Assembly: GCA_001599595.1 (NCBI GenBank)
Contig: BCHH01000001.1
Span: forward strand, 4,593,818 to 4,657,817
DNA from: Beverwykella pulmonaria
Lineage: Eukaryota; Ascomycota; Dothideomycetes; Pleosporales; Melanommataceae
DNA length: 64,000 nucleotides
Direction: 5' to 3'
Made by a program: the position numbers and the translations under genes. Position 1 is the stretch's first letter, and each line of letters opens with the position of its first letter. Below are positions 31,886 through 43,368 of this stretch, piece by piece. The notes under the pieces are model-generated. The model worked only from the letters and a program-made list of their open reading frames with translations, ran no database searches and was not told the DNA's origin.

Positions 31886-32695
31886 ATTTGATGCTAAATC
31901 TAAGTCACTGCTTCCTGTAGAAGTCCTTAAAGTTCTGGATAATCCCTTGATCAAGAAGCTGATATATGCTGATTGAGTTCTTCGGTAGGAGCTGGATAGT
32001 AATATTGTGTGGATGAGACTGTTGTTAAGGGCCTGTCAGGTGTGCAGAGAAGTTATCCATAAGGAGAATAACCTTTTCTGTGTAGCCGATATAGCTGTAG
32101 AAGACAGACAGCCACTCAGCCCTTGCGTGAGGCCCTCCAGACGCAGCCTATAGCAGATATATTGACTCCTCGTAGAGCATTAGGCTGTTTTGCCTTCCCT
32201 ATTACCCATGAAGCCATACCCTGAGTGCCAGTAGCGTTACAGCAAAGGACAATAGATACTCTTGCTTTATCTTTCTTGGCGCCAGGCAGGGAGGCTGTAG
32301 CTAGCCCTTGGGATATCGTCCACCTCCAGTATAGCCCAGTCTCATCCATATTGAATATATCCCTGCCCTTGACAGGCAGGAATCTGATGCCAAATTTCTT
32401 GAGCTTCTAAGCCAGTATATCATCCGATACTAGTGCACAACGAGCTTGTATCCCCTGCTGCCACTCGAACATTATGGACTCAAGTAGAGGCCAGGCGGCG
32501 ACGGTGGCGACGGCGGAAGTGTCGACGTCAAGGTATTGGAAGCGATCGTCAAGGGATTCAGATCAGTCGATTGAGAGAGCTTCCTGCCAAACTCAGCTTC
32601 AAACCATGCCATAATAGCCTTCTGGCGTGGCCGTGGCTGTTGTGAGAAGGCCCGCGAGCGAATAGCCTTCCTCTCTGCATTGAATAATAGACGCT
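31880..32695 (-). pseudogene. pogo-like transposase relic (CENP-B HTH and DDE core)
   Basis: The minus strand carries a CENP-B-type helix (RPRQKAIMAWFEAEFGRKLS) near 32630-32570. The first catalytic Asp lies in MDETGLYWRW (about 32349-32320). KKDKARVSIVLCCNATGT and GKAKQPNALRGVNIS follow, then the second Asp in LLMDNFSAH near 32060. A third region, LLDQGIIQNFKDFYRKQ, lies near 31940. Frameshifts and stops separate the blocks, and the C-terminus is truncated. It is a different subfamily from the element at 1506-3357. Confidence 0.78.
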
Positions 32696-32700
32696 AGTCT

Positions 32701-33066
32701 ATGCGTCTTACCTTCGCACTCCGCCAAACACTACAAACATCAGCAAACATGCCAGATTGCAGCTGTGGCCGTAGCTTCTTGGATGTTCACTCGCGTCGCC
32801 AACACCAAAGGGCCAAACATCACTGCTACTGTCGTTTCTGCGATCGCTGCTTCGCCACTGAAAACGGCCTCGAGCAACACAACTTATATCTTCACTCTTG
32901 GATTTGCGACCACTGTAACAGAAACTTCAGCACCAAAACAAATCTTCACAAGCACCAGAAATCCACCGGCCACTGCTTCTGCCACGACTGCGATCGCCCC
33001 TTCGGCAGCCACTATGCACTACGCCAGCATCGCCGTTCCTCTGTTCACTCGAATTGGATTATTTGA
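32701..33066 (+). CDS. small C2H2 zinc-finger protein
   Basis: A single exon gives 121 residues from the ATG at 32701; a second ATG at 32749 would give 105. Three good C2H2 fingers are visible: CRFCDRCFATENGLEQHNLY, CDHCNRNFSTKTNLHKHQKS and CHDCDRPFGSHYALRQHRRS. A first degenerate one (CSCGRSF) comes before them. The protein is almost entirely fingers, so it probably binds nucleic acid in the nucleus. It starts directly beside the N-terminal end of a pogo relic transcribed the other way. The frame is clean and GC-richer than its surroundings. Whether it is a complete gene or a fragment of a larger one is not certain. Confidence 0.65.
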   Translation: MRLTFALRQTLQTSANMPDCSCGRSFLDVHSRRQHQRAKHHCYCRFCDRCFATENGLEQHNLYLHSWICDHCNRNFSTKTNLHKHQKSTGHCFCHDCDRPFGSHYALRQHRRSSVHSNWII

Positions 33067-33912
33067 GCAACATCACGGGTCGGGTGAATACTAAAATGCG
33101 GAAGAATTATTGCTTGATGCATTCACATGATCTGAGTCATTATCCGCTATATGCTTAATCTTCGCGTCATCATTGGAACCTAGACTCCCCAACGGCCATT
33201 TTAACCTTTTAAGTTCCTTTATTTCAGGGAAAATGAAATACATGACAAGTGCTCGTTGCCCTCGAATCTTATCTTCTGCAGTGGCCAGATAGTTTAGGAC
33301 ATTGAAATGGGAGTTAGTTTCGGTCTCTACAGTTAATTAAAGCTTGTAAACGGGGGCTAGTTTCATTCCCTATGGGTAATTTGTAGCAGGAACCAGTTTT
33401 GGGGCCTGTAATCAGGTGTACAGGAACGGGAGCCAGAATAAAGGTCCGCTTTTTGGTTTAATATTAGTCCATCTCAAGAAACCGTGATATTCAGATTAGC
33501 ATGTCTTCTCGGCCGTAATTAAGACCTGTAAACTCAAAAGGTAAAATGAGTCGCAAACGGAAACATCTAAAAAAGAGTCCAAACCCTTAGCGGTAAATAC
33601 AACCAATTGTGGCGAGATTACAAGGCTGATTTAACCATTGCCATGCATCGCAACGACCGCTTTTACACCTAAGCCTCTACACACAAGTTAGTAAGGCACC
33701 TCCTTCGCTCCACTGCATGCTAGCCCCTCGTCTTCGAACAAATGTTCTCTCCGCTAGCGAAGAAGTTGCTAGCACAATGTCCGCGAATGAACCTTAATAG
33801 CGGTCATCCAAATGTCATCGAGTAAGCTATATGCGTCTGTGATCTTCACTGTCCTAGGAAACGGCCAAGGAATTTACCCTGCGCTCTGCAATACCAAAAT
33901 AAAAAAGGTAAT
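33067..33912. other. intergenic, no gene seen
   Basis: The sequence is AT-rich without motif-bearing frames longer than 60 codons. Confidence 0.5.
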
Positions 33913-34739
33913 CTAGTTCCAACTACCCCATGCGCGCCCTTCGTTTCGGTTTTTGCACGTACGCCTCAGCAAAGCCATCATGAGGGCCGGCGCTTGGTAC
34001 AAGATTTCTTCAACATCCGGCCTATCTAATAGAGCAGGATGCTCTATGATTGCCCTTTCGATAACGTCTTGAAACGTCCAATCTCCTTGAAGCGGTGGGT
34101 TACACACCAGTTCGATGACGCGACCAAACCCAGGGCAGTCCCAGTTTCTCTCGACAGCCTCTTTGAACTTCTCTCTAGCGAGCGCCTTTAAGCTGCTGAT
34201 ACCATAGTATTCGGCGATAGCGCACATCTGTGCGTGTGTGGCAATATCGTTGAGCGGAATACCGGCCAAAGATGTATCCGCAGTATCAGTACTCTGGTTT
34301 GTAGGTGACTGTACGACGGCCTTTCCAGTCCCTCTAGTGTAGTCCAAAGTATATAGATAGCGAAACATCAAGCGGATGAGCGTGGGATCGTCCATGGGTA
34401 CAAGGCTGTCTCCATCATATGTTAATGTGATGGAGCCATCCTCTCCTTCCTTGTAGGAAAATTAAAAATCAATGACAATGCAAGTGTTTCGAAGTATAAA
34501 GATTAACTTACTGCCCACGGTTTCTTGCATGCTCGACTAAAAAACTCAGACCTCGGGCACACTATTGCCTTATGAACTCTATGCGTCTCGCCCCTGCACG
34601 ACACTACTAGATCGGAATACTCGGAAGTATTGAACAGGCTGAGGCGAGAGGGGATCTTGTCAGTGAATTCACATAACGAACAGGGCGTTACAGATGCCCA
34701 CCTAGATATGGCACTCTTCAGGTCTTCTTCTGGGGACAT
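33913..34739 (-). CDS. BTB/POZ domain protein
   Basis: Exons 34739-34512 and 34449-33913 give 254 residues; the 62-bp intron is GTAAGT ... CAAG. The BTB fold begins near residue 38 (YSDLVVSCRGETHRVHKAIV, then CPRSEFFSRAC) and continues across the intron into DDPTLIRLMFRYLYTLDY. A typical fungal C-terminal part follows, with AEYYGISSLKALAREKFKEA. BTB domains dimerise and often recruit Cullin-3 ligases, but fungal single-BTB proteins of this kind have no assigned target. The intron joins the two halves in frame and restores the domain, which supports the model. Confidence 0.88.
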
Positions 34740-35336
34740 TGTTTGATCGGAAAGACGGACAGATCAGGAAATCGAAGCCAGAGAACAGTGTGATCATTGT
34801 GTCGCCACCATGGCTGTAGTTCCCCTGCAGATGCCAACTAATGTATTCGCTGTCATGTCGTTCAGCAATTGTTATGACGGCTTCACATGCAATTCACAGG
34901 AAAGGCTGAACCTTGCCTGATTTGACCCCGCAGAGAATGTGGGCGTTCGGATCGCTTAGAGGGACTCTTCGCCGGATGGCCAATGCCATTAGTTAGGCGT
35001 ATCGATGCTCTGGAACGCTTAGGGATATCAATTAGTCACACCCTTCATCGTCGTTGGCAACCTAACAGTGAAGAAAGAGCTGAGACGCCTGTGGGCATGT
35101 GGTGGCATGGTCACGGGAATTCCCCGCTAGACATGTACTCCCATATTACGTCATAGGGTCGTATTCGCATCATACCATATATAATATGCCTGAGCATCCG
35201 GTAGAGACTATCCTTCCGTGTTACATTTCGAATCGCGATTTGGCTCAACAACGCATTACTCGCCACCGGAGCATCCGGTTTGATCAAGAATATACACGGT
35301 GACCCGCCGGCAAATAAACGGCTGGCTCTTCTTGAC
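34740..35336. other. divergent promoter region between BTB and F-box-like genes
   Basis: No coding motif is seen. The two flanking genes are transcribed away from each other. Confidence 0.5.
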
Positions 35337-36080
35337 ATGCCGACCAACTTCCACAGCCTTCCCAGCGAAGTCCGCAACGACATATACGAGCAACTCTTAG
35401 TGCTCGAAGATCCCATCACGTGTCCGACGTACCCCTGGTTTCGGCACTCTCAAGTCCGAGAGCTTACTCCAGGGCTCCTGCTCGCGAGCAGGGCAGTCCA
35501 CCGCGAAGCTAGCTCGCTACTTTACGCCCAAAATCGCTTCGATTTCACTATGTGCGACTCCGAGCACGTAGCCTTGTTCCTCGAACAGATCGGCCGAAAC
35601 AACGCAAGCTATATCCGACATGTCTATCTCGATTTCCCTGAGTTTCACTGTTTGGACTTACAAGGTGTCACCCTTGAGAATGAGAGCATCGACATCCTGG
35701 AGAAGATTCAGGGCCACTGCAACCAATTGAGCACGATTACAACGTCGATAAGCAGTACCAATGCCATGGAGCTTAGACTCGATGCACTTGATTATCCCAA
35801 GGTCATCACTGAGGCCATGGCATTAGTCAACACTCGCTTCAGAGCCATTTCATCCCTACAAGAGATAATTGTTGAAGTGTACGAGGACGGTCCGAGTGAT
35901 CATATTAGGAAGGAAATGAAGAGTCATGGATGGACAATCAGTACAAGACAATATGTGGAAGACTCTTACTCTGTCAGGTCTTTTGGTGATAGCGAAGATT
36001 ATGATCGCTATGATGATCACTTTGATGATGATTACGACATTGATAATGACAGTGACTTTTGGAGAAGGGCAGGAGACTGA
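35337..36080 (+). CDS. F-box-like (LPxE-type) protein
   Basis: A single exon from the ATG at 35337 gives 247 residues. The frame is open further upstream but without an ATG. The N-terminus reads FHSLPSEVRNDIYEQLLV, the short F-box-like motif common in large fungal families, and is followed by LTPGLLLASRAVHREASSLL and FTMCDSEHVALFLEQIG. The C-terminus is very acidic (DSEDYDRYDDHFDDDYDIDN). Such proteins may act as substrate adaptors, but no target can be named. An upstream exon is possible. Confidence 0.78.
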   Translation: MPTNFHSLPSEVRNDIYEQLLVLEDPITCPTYPWFRHSQVRELTPGLLLASRAVHREASSLLYAQNRFDFTMCDSEHVALFLEQIGRNNASYIRHVYLDFPEFHCLDLQGVTLENESIDILEKIQGHCNQLSTITTSISSTNAMELRLDALDYPKVITEAMALVNTRFRAISSLQEIIVEVYEDGPSDHIRKEMKSHGWTISTRQYVEDSYSVRSFGDSEDYDRYDDHFDDDYDIDNDSDFWRRAGD

Positions 36081-38034
36081 ACTCATCTATATCCACGTAG
36101 TCATACTATCAAAAGCAGTAGCAAGAAAAAATCTTTATCGGGAACTAACGAAATCGTATAGAGTTGCAGGTTCAGCTCACTGAGGACTAGTGCCAAAGAC
36201 ATGTTGCGCTATTCTAGTTGGAATTTCTGGTTCGTCTGGCTATCATACTTGTGTAAATCTGTATGCAAAACTAGGTGCACAATAACGTACTTGCTCATAA
36301 GACTTGAACGAGTCATTCACTTCTGACCAGCTATAAAAGCCTTCATTCACAGCTTCGTTCCAAGGTCGAGCGCGAGAGCCAAAGAAGCATCCTGCAACAC
36401 GGGTGACAGTATCAATGTAATTTTTTAACGCCATCGGCATGACTGCCTGAAGTCTTGGAGCTGAAGCGCATGAACGTGAGTCCCTCGAAGGGGAGAAGCC
36501 ATGCTCGCCTACCCTGAATTCAACGTAGTTCACTTTGACCTCATATAAGTCATCGGTTTGATAATGTCCTTTTATAGCATTAGCGAATCACTGCCAATTC
36601 AGCCTGTCCATTGTTCCTTTGGACAATCGTCGAACTATCTTGAATCTAGCACCAATTCCCAAAGTCGCCGCCTGTGCTTAAATATAAGTAAGAATTGATT
36701 CAAAGATTACTTCGGGACTAAATTAATAGTATAGATTGCGCCGTGGGCTTCGAAATCGGCCTCTGCACCTTCACCCAGCGAAGCTTAGGAATCTAGAGCG
36801 TTCTTCGAACGCTTTAGAGCCAGCGCAGAGACATACAATGGGTTGTGGTTGCTTGCAGTACTGGAAATTTCACCAGGGTGAGCTGGTGAAAAAAATTTCC
36901 ATACACCACAACCGACCACGCCGTACGCACCCACAGCAGTCGGAAACGGTTCGCGAACTTCTCAAAACTCAATGAATACCTAAGTCCCGATGACGATTAA
37001 AAAACACGCGGAAGCAGACCCCAATCCTCCCCCGCCGCGCGCGGACGAAACAGCGGCTCAGACGGACCTCTCATCCCTGGGCTGGACAAACCTCTCACGA
37101 CCCCTCGTCTCTGCATCTACATTCAGTCGGATAGCCACAATCGTAAGACGTGGACTTGTCACTCTCCTCTATAGGGAGAACCTAGGATTGTAACTTTAGG
37201 GTAACGACACCTAAACAACCTAGCAGCACATGTCTCTCACTTTATCTACAGAAGGAGGGTTCTACAGGACAGGTAGTCATGTTACAACAGCAGCTAAGGC
37301 GTCATGTCGCAACGTCGGGCGTAAGGAGAATGGTAGGCGCGGAGTCTACACCAACGGAGCGTGATGGGGGTAGGGGAAGCGGAGGGGACCAAGGATAGGC
37401 GGACAACTATAGGTACACAGGACTTCAACTCCTAGAGGAAGCATTCACCACAGCCATGGCAAGCGTGACAGAGCGAGCGGTCAGGGTAAGTGGATAGCAG
37501 CTATCTAGTGGCAATTGTCTGCATAGTTCTATAGAGAGCTGGAAACAGACGGTAAATAGAATATATTATATATTCATCGTGCGAGTAGTCAGCTCGTTAC
37601 AGCTTTTACACTACTTATGCACACATTTACCCATCATACGATTGGCTGCTTCCTCTCATTGTGACAATCCCTCCGATATGATAAAAGAGCTCATATGATG
37701 GTGGGCAAGGGGATGTGCTCTGACTACAAAGCCTTCGTAATATTCACAAATCGAATGCTTAGTCTTAGTCCGGAGATTACAGACATATCATTTTTTGGCT
37801 TGGCTAATTTGGGTTTCGATACAATAATCACATACCTCCATTATGTTATCACGCTTTCCTGATAATCAAATATGAGGGAGGGCTGCAGATCTTCAAGATG
37901 AGTGATTCAAGCAATATAAGCAATCTAACCAATTCAAACAATCCAAGACCCATAATTTTCGTACAACCAAAAATGTCAACTCACTACATGATTGCACTAT
38001 CACCATTGCGGGTCGCGGTTTAAATCTGAATATC
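36081..38034. other. gene-poor stretch
   Basis: Frames here lack ATG starts or motifs. A minus frame at 36243-36533 (GTG start, no known domain) could be an exon remnant. The segment 37189-37601 begins TGTAAC and ends GTTACA like an LTR, but no target duplication is visible. Confidence 0.4.
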
Positions 38035-39775
38035 CTAATCTGAGTGGTTCCATTTGAGGGAAAACAACCCTCTCAAATCGGAATCTTTCAGCAATTTGCA
38101 ATCAGCCTTGTGACCTCTCTCGTTCCAGCCAGTTCCTTGACAGCCCTTACCATGAAAATGTCAGTATTTCCTCAAAATACAGGGAGTATCGATTAAGGTC
38201 TTACATTATCACAATACCAGAATAATGAGCACTTCCCGCAAACGCTCAAGGAGGCAGCCTTCTTCCTACATCCATGGCACGTTCTGATTCCATCAACTTC
38301 TGTCGAGAACTGTTGAACCTGATCGTTCAACACCAGCAACTTCTTCAGTGACACTGGGAAGATCTTCATATTATCAAATTACGTCAGTAAACCTGATTGC
38401 AAGGATTGGCAGTACGCACCTTGAGCTTTTGGGGATCCTCATGACGAATACCAGGGTCGCTATACATAAATACCCGACGTTGCGCGTGCATAACCGCGAC
38501 CGTATACCCCTTTTGAATCTGCGCAGGTGCTAATTCACTCCCTCGGCCATCAGTGTAGAAGTGCAGTGGAATTCTCTTGTCGTCAACATCCTTGAGCTCC
38601 AACTCCAGATGATGAAGTGTGATGGAGTCGACAATTTCTCCCAGAAAGCACCAGTGACGTAGCAGTTGGTAGGAGCCATCAGCCTTCTCATAGAAGTTAA
38701 AATTAGCACTAGTACTGTCCGGGAGAGTAGCAAAGTCTGGAAATATCTCGCGGTCGCGAAGATCTATCAACTGTCCCGATTGTTTAAGATTCTTTGGCTT
38801 CTCTCTCCTCCAAAGCCAGTCTTCAAAGTCATTCGGGTCAAGTCCCTGTGGAACCTCATCTAATGTTGTTTTCCACTTCATGGAAAGTCCGTATAGCTGG
38901 AGTTTAGCTGGGGTTTGTGCTAGTAAACTGTGCTCAATCACGTCTTTGCTGTCGCTGCCATGGGCAGTCCGCCATCCTTCTACTGCCCTCTCTGCAAAGA
39001 TGCGTCCTCTTGCCAAGTCACCATTCGCGATAGTAATTTGAGCGGCGTCGATGTAAGCGCGTGGTAGACCAGAGTCACCTGGTCCTTGTTCATTGTAGAG
39101 ACGGACCCGTTCGTCAACATAGCGAAGGGTTCGTAGCAAAAACTTCATCTGCATGCCGTCGCGGCCAATGAGATCGTCCAAATGGTCAATTCTCTCTAAC
39201 CTTTTATCACTTTCCTGGCTTAGCTCTGTTGGTAAAGAGCACAGACGGCAGGAACATAGGAATCCAAACTTGTCCTGGAGTTTCTTTTGGCGAACTTCGC
39301 GGTTGCTGTCAAGACCCAGATAATATATTGTGATCTCTTCGCCTTTCGGGATATCTCTCAAAGCGTGGACGGTATGTCGTTTGATGCGCTGGTTCCAGTG
39401 ATTCTGTGCGTTGTTATCGCAGGCGTGGTTGATGCGGCAGGCTTCAAGGAAAACCCCTCCTCCAATTCCGTTGGCCTCAATTGGGAGACCGTTCGTTCGA
39501 ATGATACCAAGAGACTGCTCGGTGACATTCTTGTATGGATAGAGGTTGTGCAAGGAGAGAAACGATTGTCGTTTTTGTTCATCAAGGGAATTGATTTGCT
39601 GGGATATGTGTGTCTTTAGCCACTCATCATCCCTCTGGATTTCAGGTGTCGTGACGACTGGCTCCTCTGAAAGAATTCGCGTGCCTTTGGGGATATTTTC
39701 CACTGCGACGAGGCCTTTGCCTTTCCCTGGCACATTTCTTAAGGCGTACATTGAGTGGTTGTTCATGCTTTGCAT
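38035..39775 (-). CDS. SET domain protein with C-terminal MYND zinc finger
   Basis: Three exons (39775-38420, 38363-38205, 38145-38035) give 541 residues; introns are 56 and 59 bp. The SET domain occupies about residues 6-160 with the AdoMet-site motif INHACDNNAQNHW, the catalytic-Tyr region GEEITIYYLGLD and a post-SET Cys cluster CSCRLC. A helical linker follows. Exons 2 and 3 encode a complete MYND finger, CHGCRKKAASLSVCGKC, then WYCDN joined to GCQGTGWNERGHKADC. Reading on past the first donor instead ends after ANPCNQVY and loses the finger. It probably methylates protein lysines. MYND at the C-terminus differs from animal SMYD proteins, where it splits SET. Confidence 0.9.
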
Positions 39776-40393
39776 GTTAACACGTGTTCTACTTCTCCTT
39801 CTGTTGTCAAAATTGAAATTTAGGAAATTAGTCTCTGAACATAAGATTTAAAGAATTAGAAGTAGGGGTTGAACACAAGTTTATACATGTCGGCTAAATG
39901 GTTACTCAACACTGCAAAACATGGTTTTACTCGTAACTGTGGTGGTATGAAGTGAAAATACTAATTATGCGATCTAATCATTTCCCTCTGGCTATCAAAA
40001 AGCGCAATAACAAGGTTTGGACGCTCACCGTAACTGTTGTGTAACGAAAAGCAAAAACCTAAGCGAATAAGAACTTCCATCGTTGGATGGCTATATCGTA
40101 TTGATGCATGCAGCGCGGGTGGTTTCTTTTGCTTCCACACCACTACCCTATTATAACTTAGCCGGCATAATATGTTGTGCTAGATGAGCAAGTTGCATTG
40201 GAACCGCCATCTATGGGGACCCTACATAATTCGAGGAAACGAAACCCCGAGTCAGGAGGTAGGAATGAGGCCAGCCATTAGAGTAGGAGCAGTCAGAAAT
40301 ACTATGATCTGTCAATGCGCGGCAAAGACGCGCCGGCATTGTTTTTGGTGAGGTATTTTATTAATTGGCTGTGTTTTGTTGTAGGCAACCAGC
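39776..40393. other. intergenic, SET gene promoter side
   Basis: No gene is seen; short frames only. Confidence 0.5.
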
Positions 40394-40858
40394 TTATGTA
40401 GCAAACGGACCGGATACGTTGCAGTGATGTGGAGTCACACGAGCATGAATCTCTGAAGAGTCCTTGATCAGCTGATGCATTTCACTTTGCAATGCCACCC
40501 ATTTATCCAAATGTGGTGTTAGCGGTCTTTGTGTGACGTAGCCCATCACAAGTTCTAGAACAGAGACGTCGAGGAAATAAACCAGGACGAGATCAAAAAG
40601 TATCGGGAATACGAGGTTAGAATAGAAGCAAAATAACATAATAACATACGGTTGTTGAAGCTTCCGATGGTATAGGGATAAAAAGTAAAGGTTAAGAGTG
40701 TTGCACATACGCACTTGCCTTCGTATTAGCGTTGAGGGATAGTGTGCAGAGGGTAACATGCGTAGCTTAGCTATGCAAGGATAGGAGTCGGCAGCAAAAG
40801 AAGGGGAAGAAAGCAAAGAATAGTTCAGAGTAAAATAAAACAGAACCACGAAAGTCAT
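40394..40858 (-). CDS. possible small secreted protein
   Basis: The model has exons 40858-40711 and 40554-40394, 102 residues, with a 156-bp intron (GTATGT ... TAG). The unspliced frame is also open (154 residues). The first 22 residues are hydrophobic and end SPSFA, like a signal peptide. The mature part has two Cys and reads RPLTPHLDKWVALQSEMHQL and HARVTPHHC. No known family is recognised. If real, it is a small secreted protein of the size of many effector candidates, but gene status and splicing both need transcript support. Confidence 0.4.
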   Translation of the reverse strand: MTFVVLFYFTLNYSLLSSPSFAADSYPCIAKLRMLPSAHYPSTLIRRQVRMCNTLNLYFLSLYHRKLQQPYVIMLFCFYSNLVFPILFDLVLVYFLDVSVLELVMGYVTQRPLTPHLDKWVALQSEMHQLIKDSSEIHARVTPHHCNVSGPFAT

Positions 40859-41229
40859 TGTATAAATGAAAAAGGGGCACTGCTTACTAAAAATTTGGTA
40901 AGAAACATAGATTGGACGGATCTAATGTTTTCCGAAGATCTGAACTTGTTGGCTCACACGCCTCCATTTTGGGCAGCAAAACTGGCAAGATGTGGAGATA
41001 TCTAAGCCAAACCAAAATCATTTACGAAGAAGGCCTCTATTGCAGACTGCTCGCATGACGACTATATATACCCATGAAGGGTGAACTAGCTAGAATAGGA
41101 CCTATGGTAGGACACGTGCAACAGTGACAAGATCAAGTTGGTCGCAATTTCAACATTCAGCCCGCGTTTCCCAATATAACACGCTTAAATATCCCTCTCG
41201 ATATCGATATTCTACCGGCAGTTCTCTTT
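40859..41229. other. intergenic, no gene seen
   Basis: No motif-bearing frame is visible on either strand. Confidence 0.5.
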
Positions 41230-42116
41230 ATGGCCACAAAACCTTCAGATTATTCCTGCAGGTGCAATACGCCTTGCGCGTCGAAGGCCAGTGATCTACA
41301 CTATTCCTCATGTGTGCGAGAGATTGGTCTTCCTGCCGACGGAGATTTTGATTATTTGGAGCCCTTACGTTACAGCGGCACTATTTCTACATGCCCAAAG
41401 ACAACTTCCTCCATGTTATTTTGATGCAGGAGAGCGATCCTAGGATTTTATATTCTCTTACTGCTTTGGGTAGTACCAGCGAGACAGCGCTGACAATGGC
41501 GATCAATAGGAGCAAAAAACTTCATTTACAAGATATTCTGAATATCATGAATGTATGTATGGACTTTGGCGACGATTCCTTTGCAAAGGGTACAAAGAGG
41601 GCCAGCCGTTAGTATACAGGTGGCCAATTCGCTCGTAGGTGCTTTCCACAGCATATCACGCATCTTGGAACTTGCGTGGTCAAGGAATTTGGCAGACACG
41701 ATGTTAGTACCGGCGGAGGAGCACTTGTATACCGAGGCTATACATGCAGAAATGCAGTCATGGGAGTTCGATATCATGCTTTCCGATAAAACCCGACCAA
41801 GGAGTCTGCCAAAGATAAAAGTAGTGGGGTCCTGGAAGAACTTGTAGTTTTCAGAGACAGGCCTCGCTGGGGATGGCTACGACCGATGCCGGGTCCACCC
41901 AACATTTGAAGAGTACGACGCAATCCTGAGGCCCTACCATCGTATTCAGAGTCGGTTTTAGTAGATCTTATGCAAGCAGAGAAACCCTAGAAGAGCTTGC
42001 CGAATTTGAGGAGCTTCTAGAGAAGCCTGCTGTAGTGGAAAAGATCTTAGAAGAGCTTGCTGAACCAAATGACATCGCTGGAGAAATGGGCAAACTACGT
42101 ATGCCAGGTGGCTAGA
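41230..42116 (+). pseudogene. decayed gene of uncertain family
   Basis: Successive plus-strand frames look like pieces of one protein. The first (41230) is Cys/His-rich (YSCRCNTPCASKASDLHYSS). The second (41391) reads MPKDNFLHVILMQESDPRIL and SETALTMAINRSKK. A last block near 41960-42116 is a Glu/Leu-rich helix (LEELAEFEELLEKPAVVEKI) ending in a stop. Frameshifts separate them. A zinc-finger gene is one possibility. No intact reading frame spans it. Confidence 0.35.
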
Positions 42117-42550
42117 GTGATTGACTGCGTGCCCATGCATGTAAATAAATTCAAAAACCATATTCCTTCCAAAATTGATGATACGAGCAATGTTCTCTAG
42201 CCACCAACTGTAAGTTGGTCCTTGGAGATTCGTATCAAGTCCGAAGCTAAGGTAAACTTTACTTCTGACGCTCCCAGTCTCTTACGCCGCACTTAGAACA
42301 TACATGGTTCGCTTGGTGACCAGCCCTGTTGGCACTTATAATATCTTGATGTATTAAAACTATGTTTCAGACAACATCGCATAGTGTGCAAATCTTAAAG
42401 CGGTATCGCTCAGCCAAAGACAGTCTCTTACCACGGCAGATTTAGTATCTAGTGAGAATTCCCTTAGTCTTTTCAAGAACTACACGGCCATATCTAGTAG
42501 ATAAATTAGTACTTTACAGGATGAGGTTGCTCTTTCTGTTTCTTCACCAG
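42117..42550. other. intergenic, no gene seen
   Basis: AT-rich sequence between the decayed gene and the minisatellite. Confidence 0.45.
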
Positions 42551-42702
42551 GTTGCAGTCATTCTCGCCCGGTTGCAGTCATTCTCGCCCGGTTGCTGCCA
42601 TTCTCGCCCGGTTGCTGCCATTCTCGCCCGGTTGCTGCCATTCTCGCCCGGTTGCTGCCATTCTCGCCCGGCTGTCATTCTCGCCCGGCTGTCATTCTCG
42701 CC
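42551..42702. repeat. 20-bp minisatellite, eight units
   Basis: Two units of GTTGCAGTCATTCTCGCCCG are followed by four with CTGCC in place of CAGTC, one shortened 17-bp unit and one partial unit of 15 bp. The first six units are exactly 20 bp apart. Confidence 0.95.
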
Positions 42703-43368
42703 ACTATATCGGTTCCTTTGTAATCTTGTTCTTTTTAATCTTCATTTCGATTACTGATGCATAGACTACCAACGATTAGTCTTTAAATGTGCTTACCATA
42801 ATCAACGCTTCAAAATTGTTGTTCTTGCTTTGTAATCTTCTCATTAGCCCCTTCCCACCACATTAGCCAAGACCCCTCCATCCTCTTCAGATATCCTTCT
42901 CGAGTCGAATTCCAAAACTACACCTTCCCAACTGACTCTGTCATGGCGGAGTTACTCAAAAACTGAGCTTAACCCCAGATCTGCGGCGTGAATCATTTAC
43001 AGTGCGGGGCGTCTTTGTCTTGAATCGCCAAAGCGGGGAAGCTCAACCTCCAATCTTCCGCGGAACGGAGAGCCTAATGTTTACCATGCGCGGCGCGTAA
43101 GCGACACCGCTTCTCTTTCGGGCCTACTGTTGCCACCAAGATGCGGCGCGTGAACTGCTTCTCATTCCTGGATGAACATGAGGAAATGCTTGGAGAAACA
43201 TAAGCTACGTTGCGGGGTAGTCACTGGGGAGAATTAGATATCCTCCACGATTCCCTAAAGCAATTAAGTCGAGTAATACATTGCATTGAATCCGCACTTG
43301 CTTCTAGTATTTGAGAGCCTCCCTCTCGTCAAAGTTCAAGCCCTTCGAGTCTCGTAACAAGTAACAAG
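42703..43368. other. intergenic, promoter side of the PRISE-like gene
   Basis: No gene is seen. A palindrome TTCCGCGGAA at 43056-43065 is a candidate Zn2Cys6-type site (CCG/CGG half-sites); this is inferred only. Confidence 0.4.

Noticed and set aside
37189..37601. 413-bp segment starting TGTAAC and ending GTTACA, like a solo LTR
   Set aside because: The five bases on each side do not match (AGGAT versus GCTTT), and no family member is in the window.
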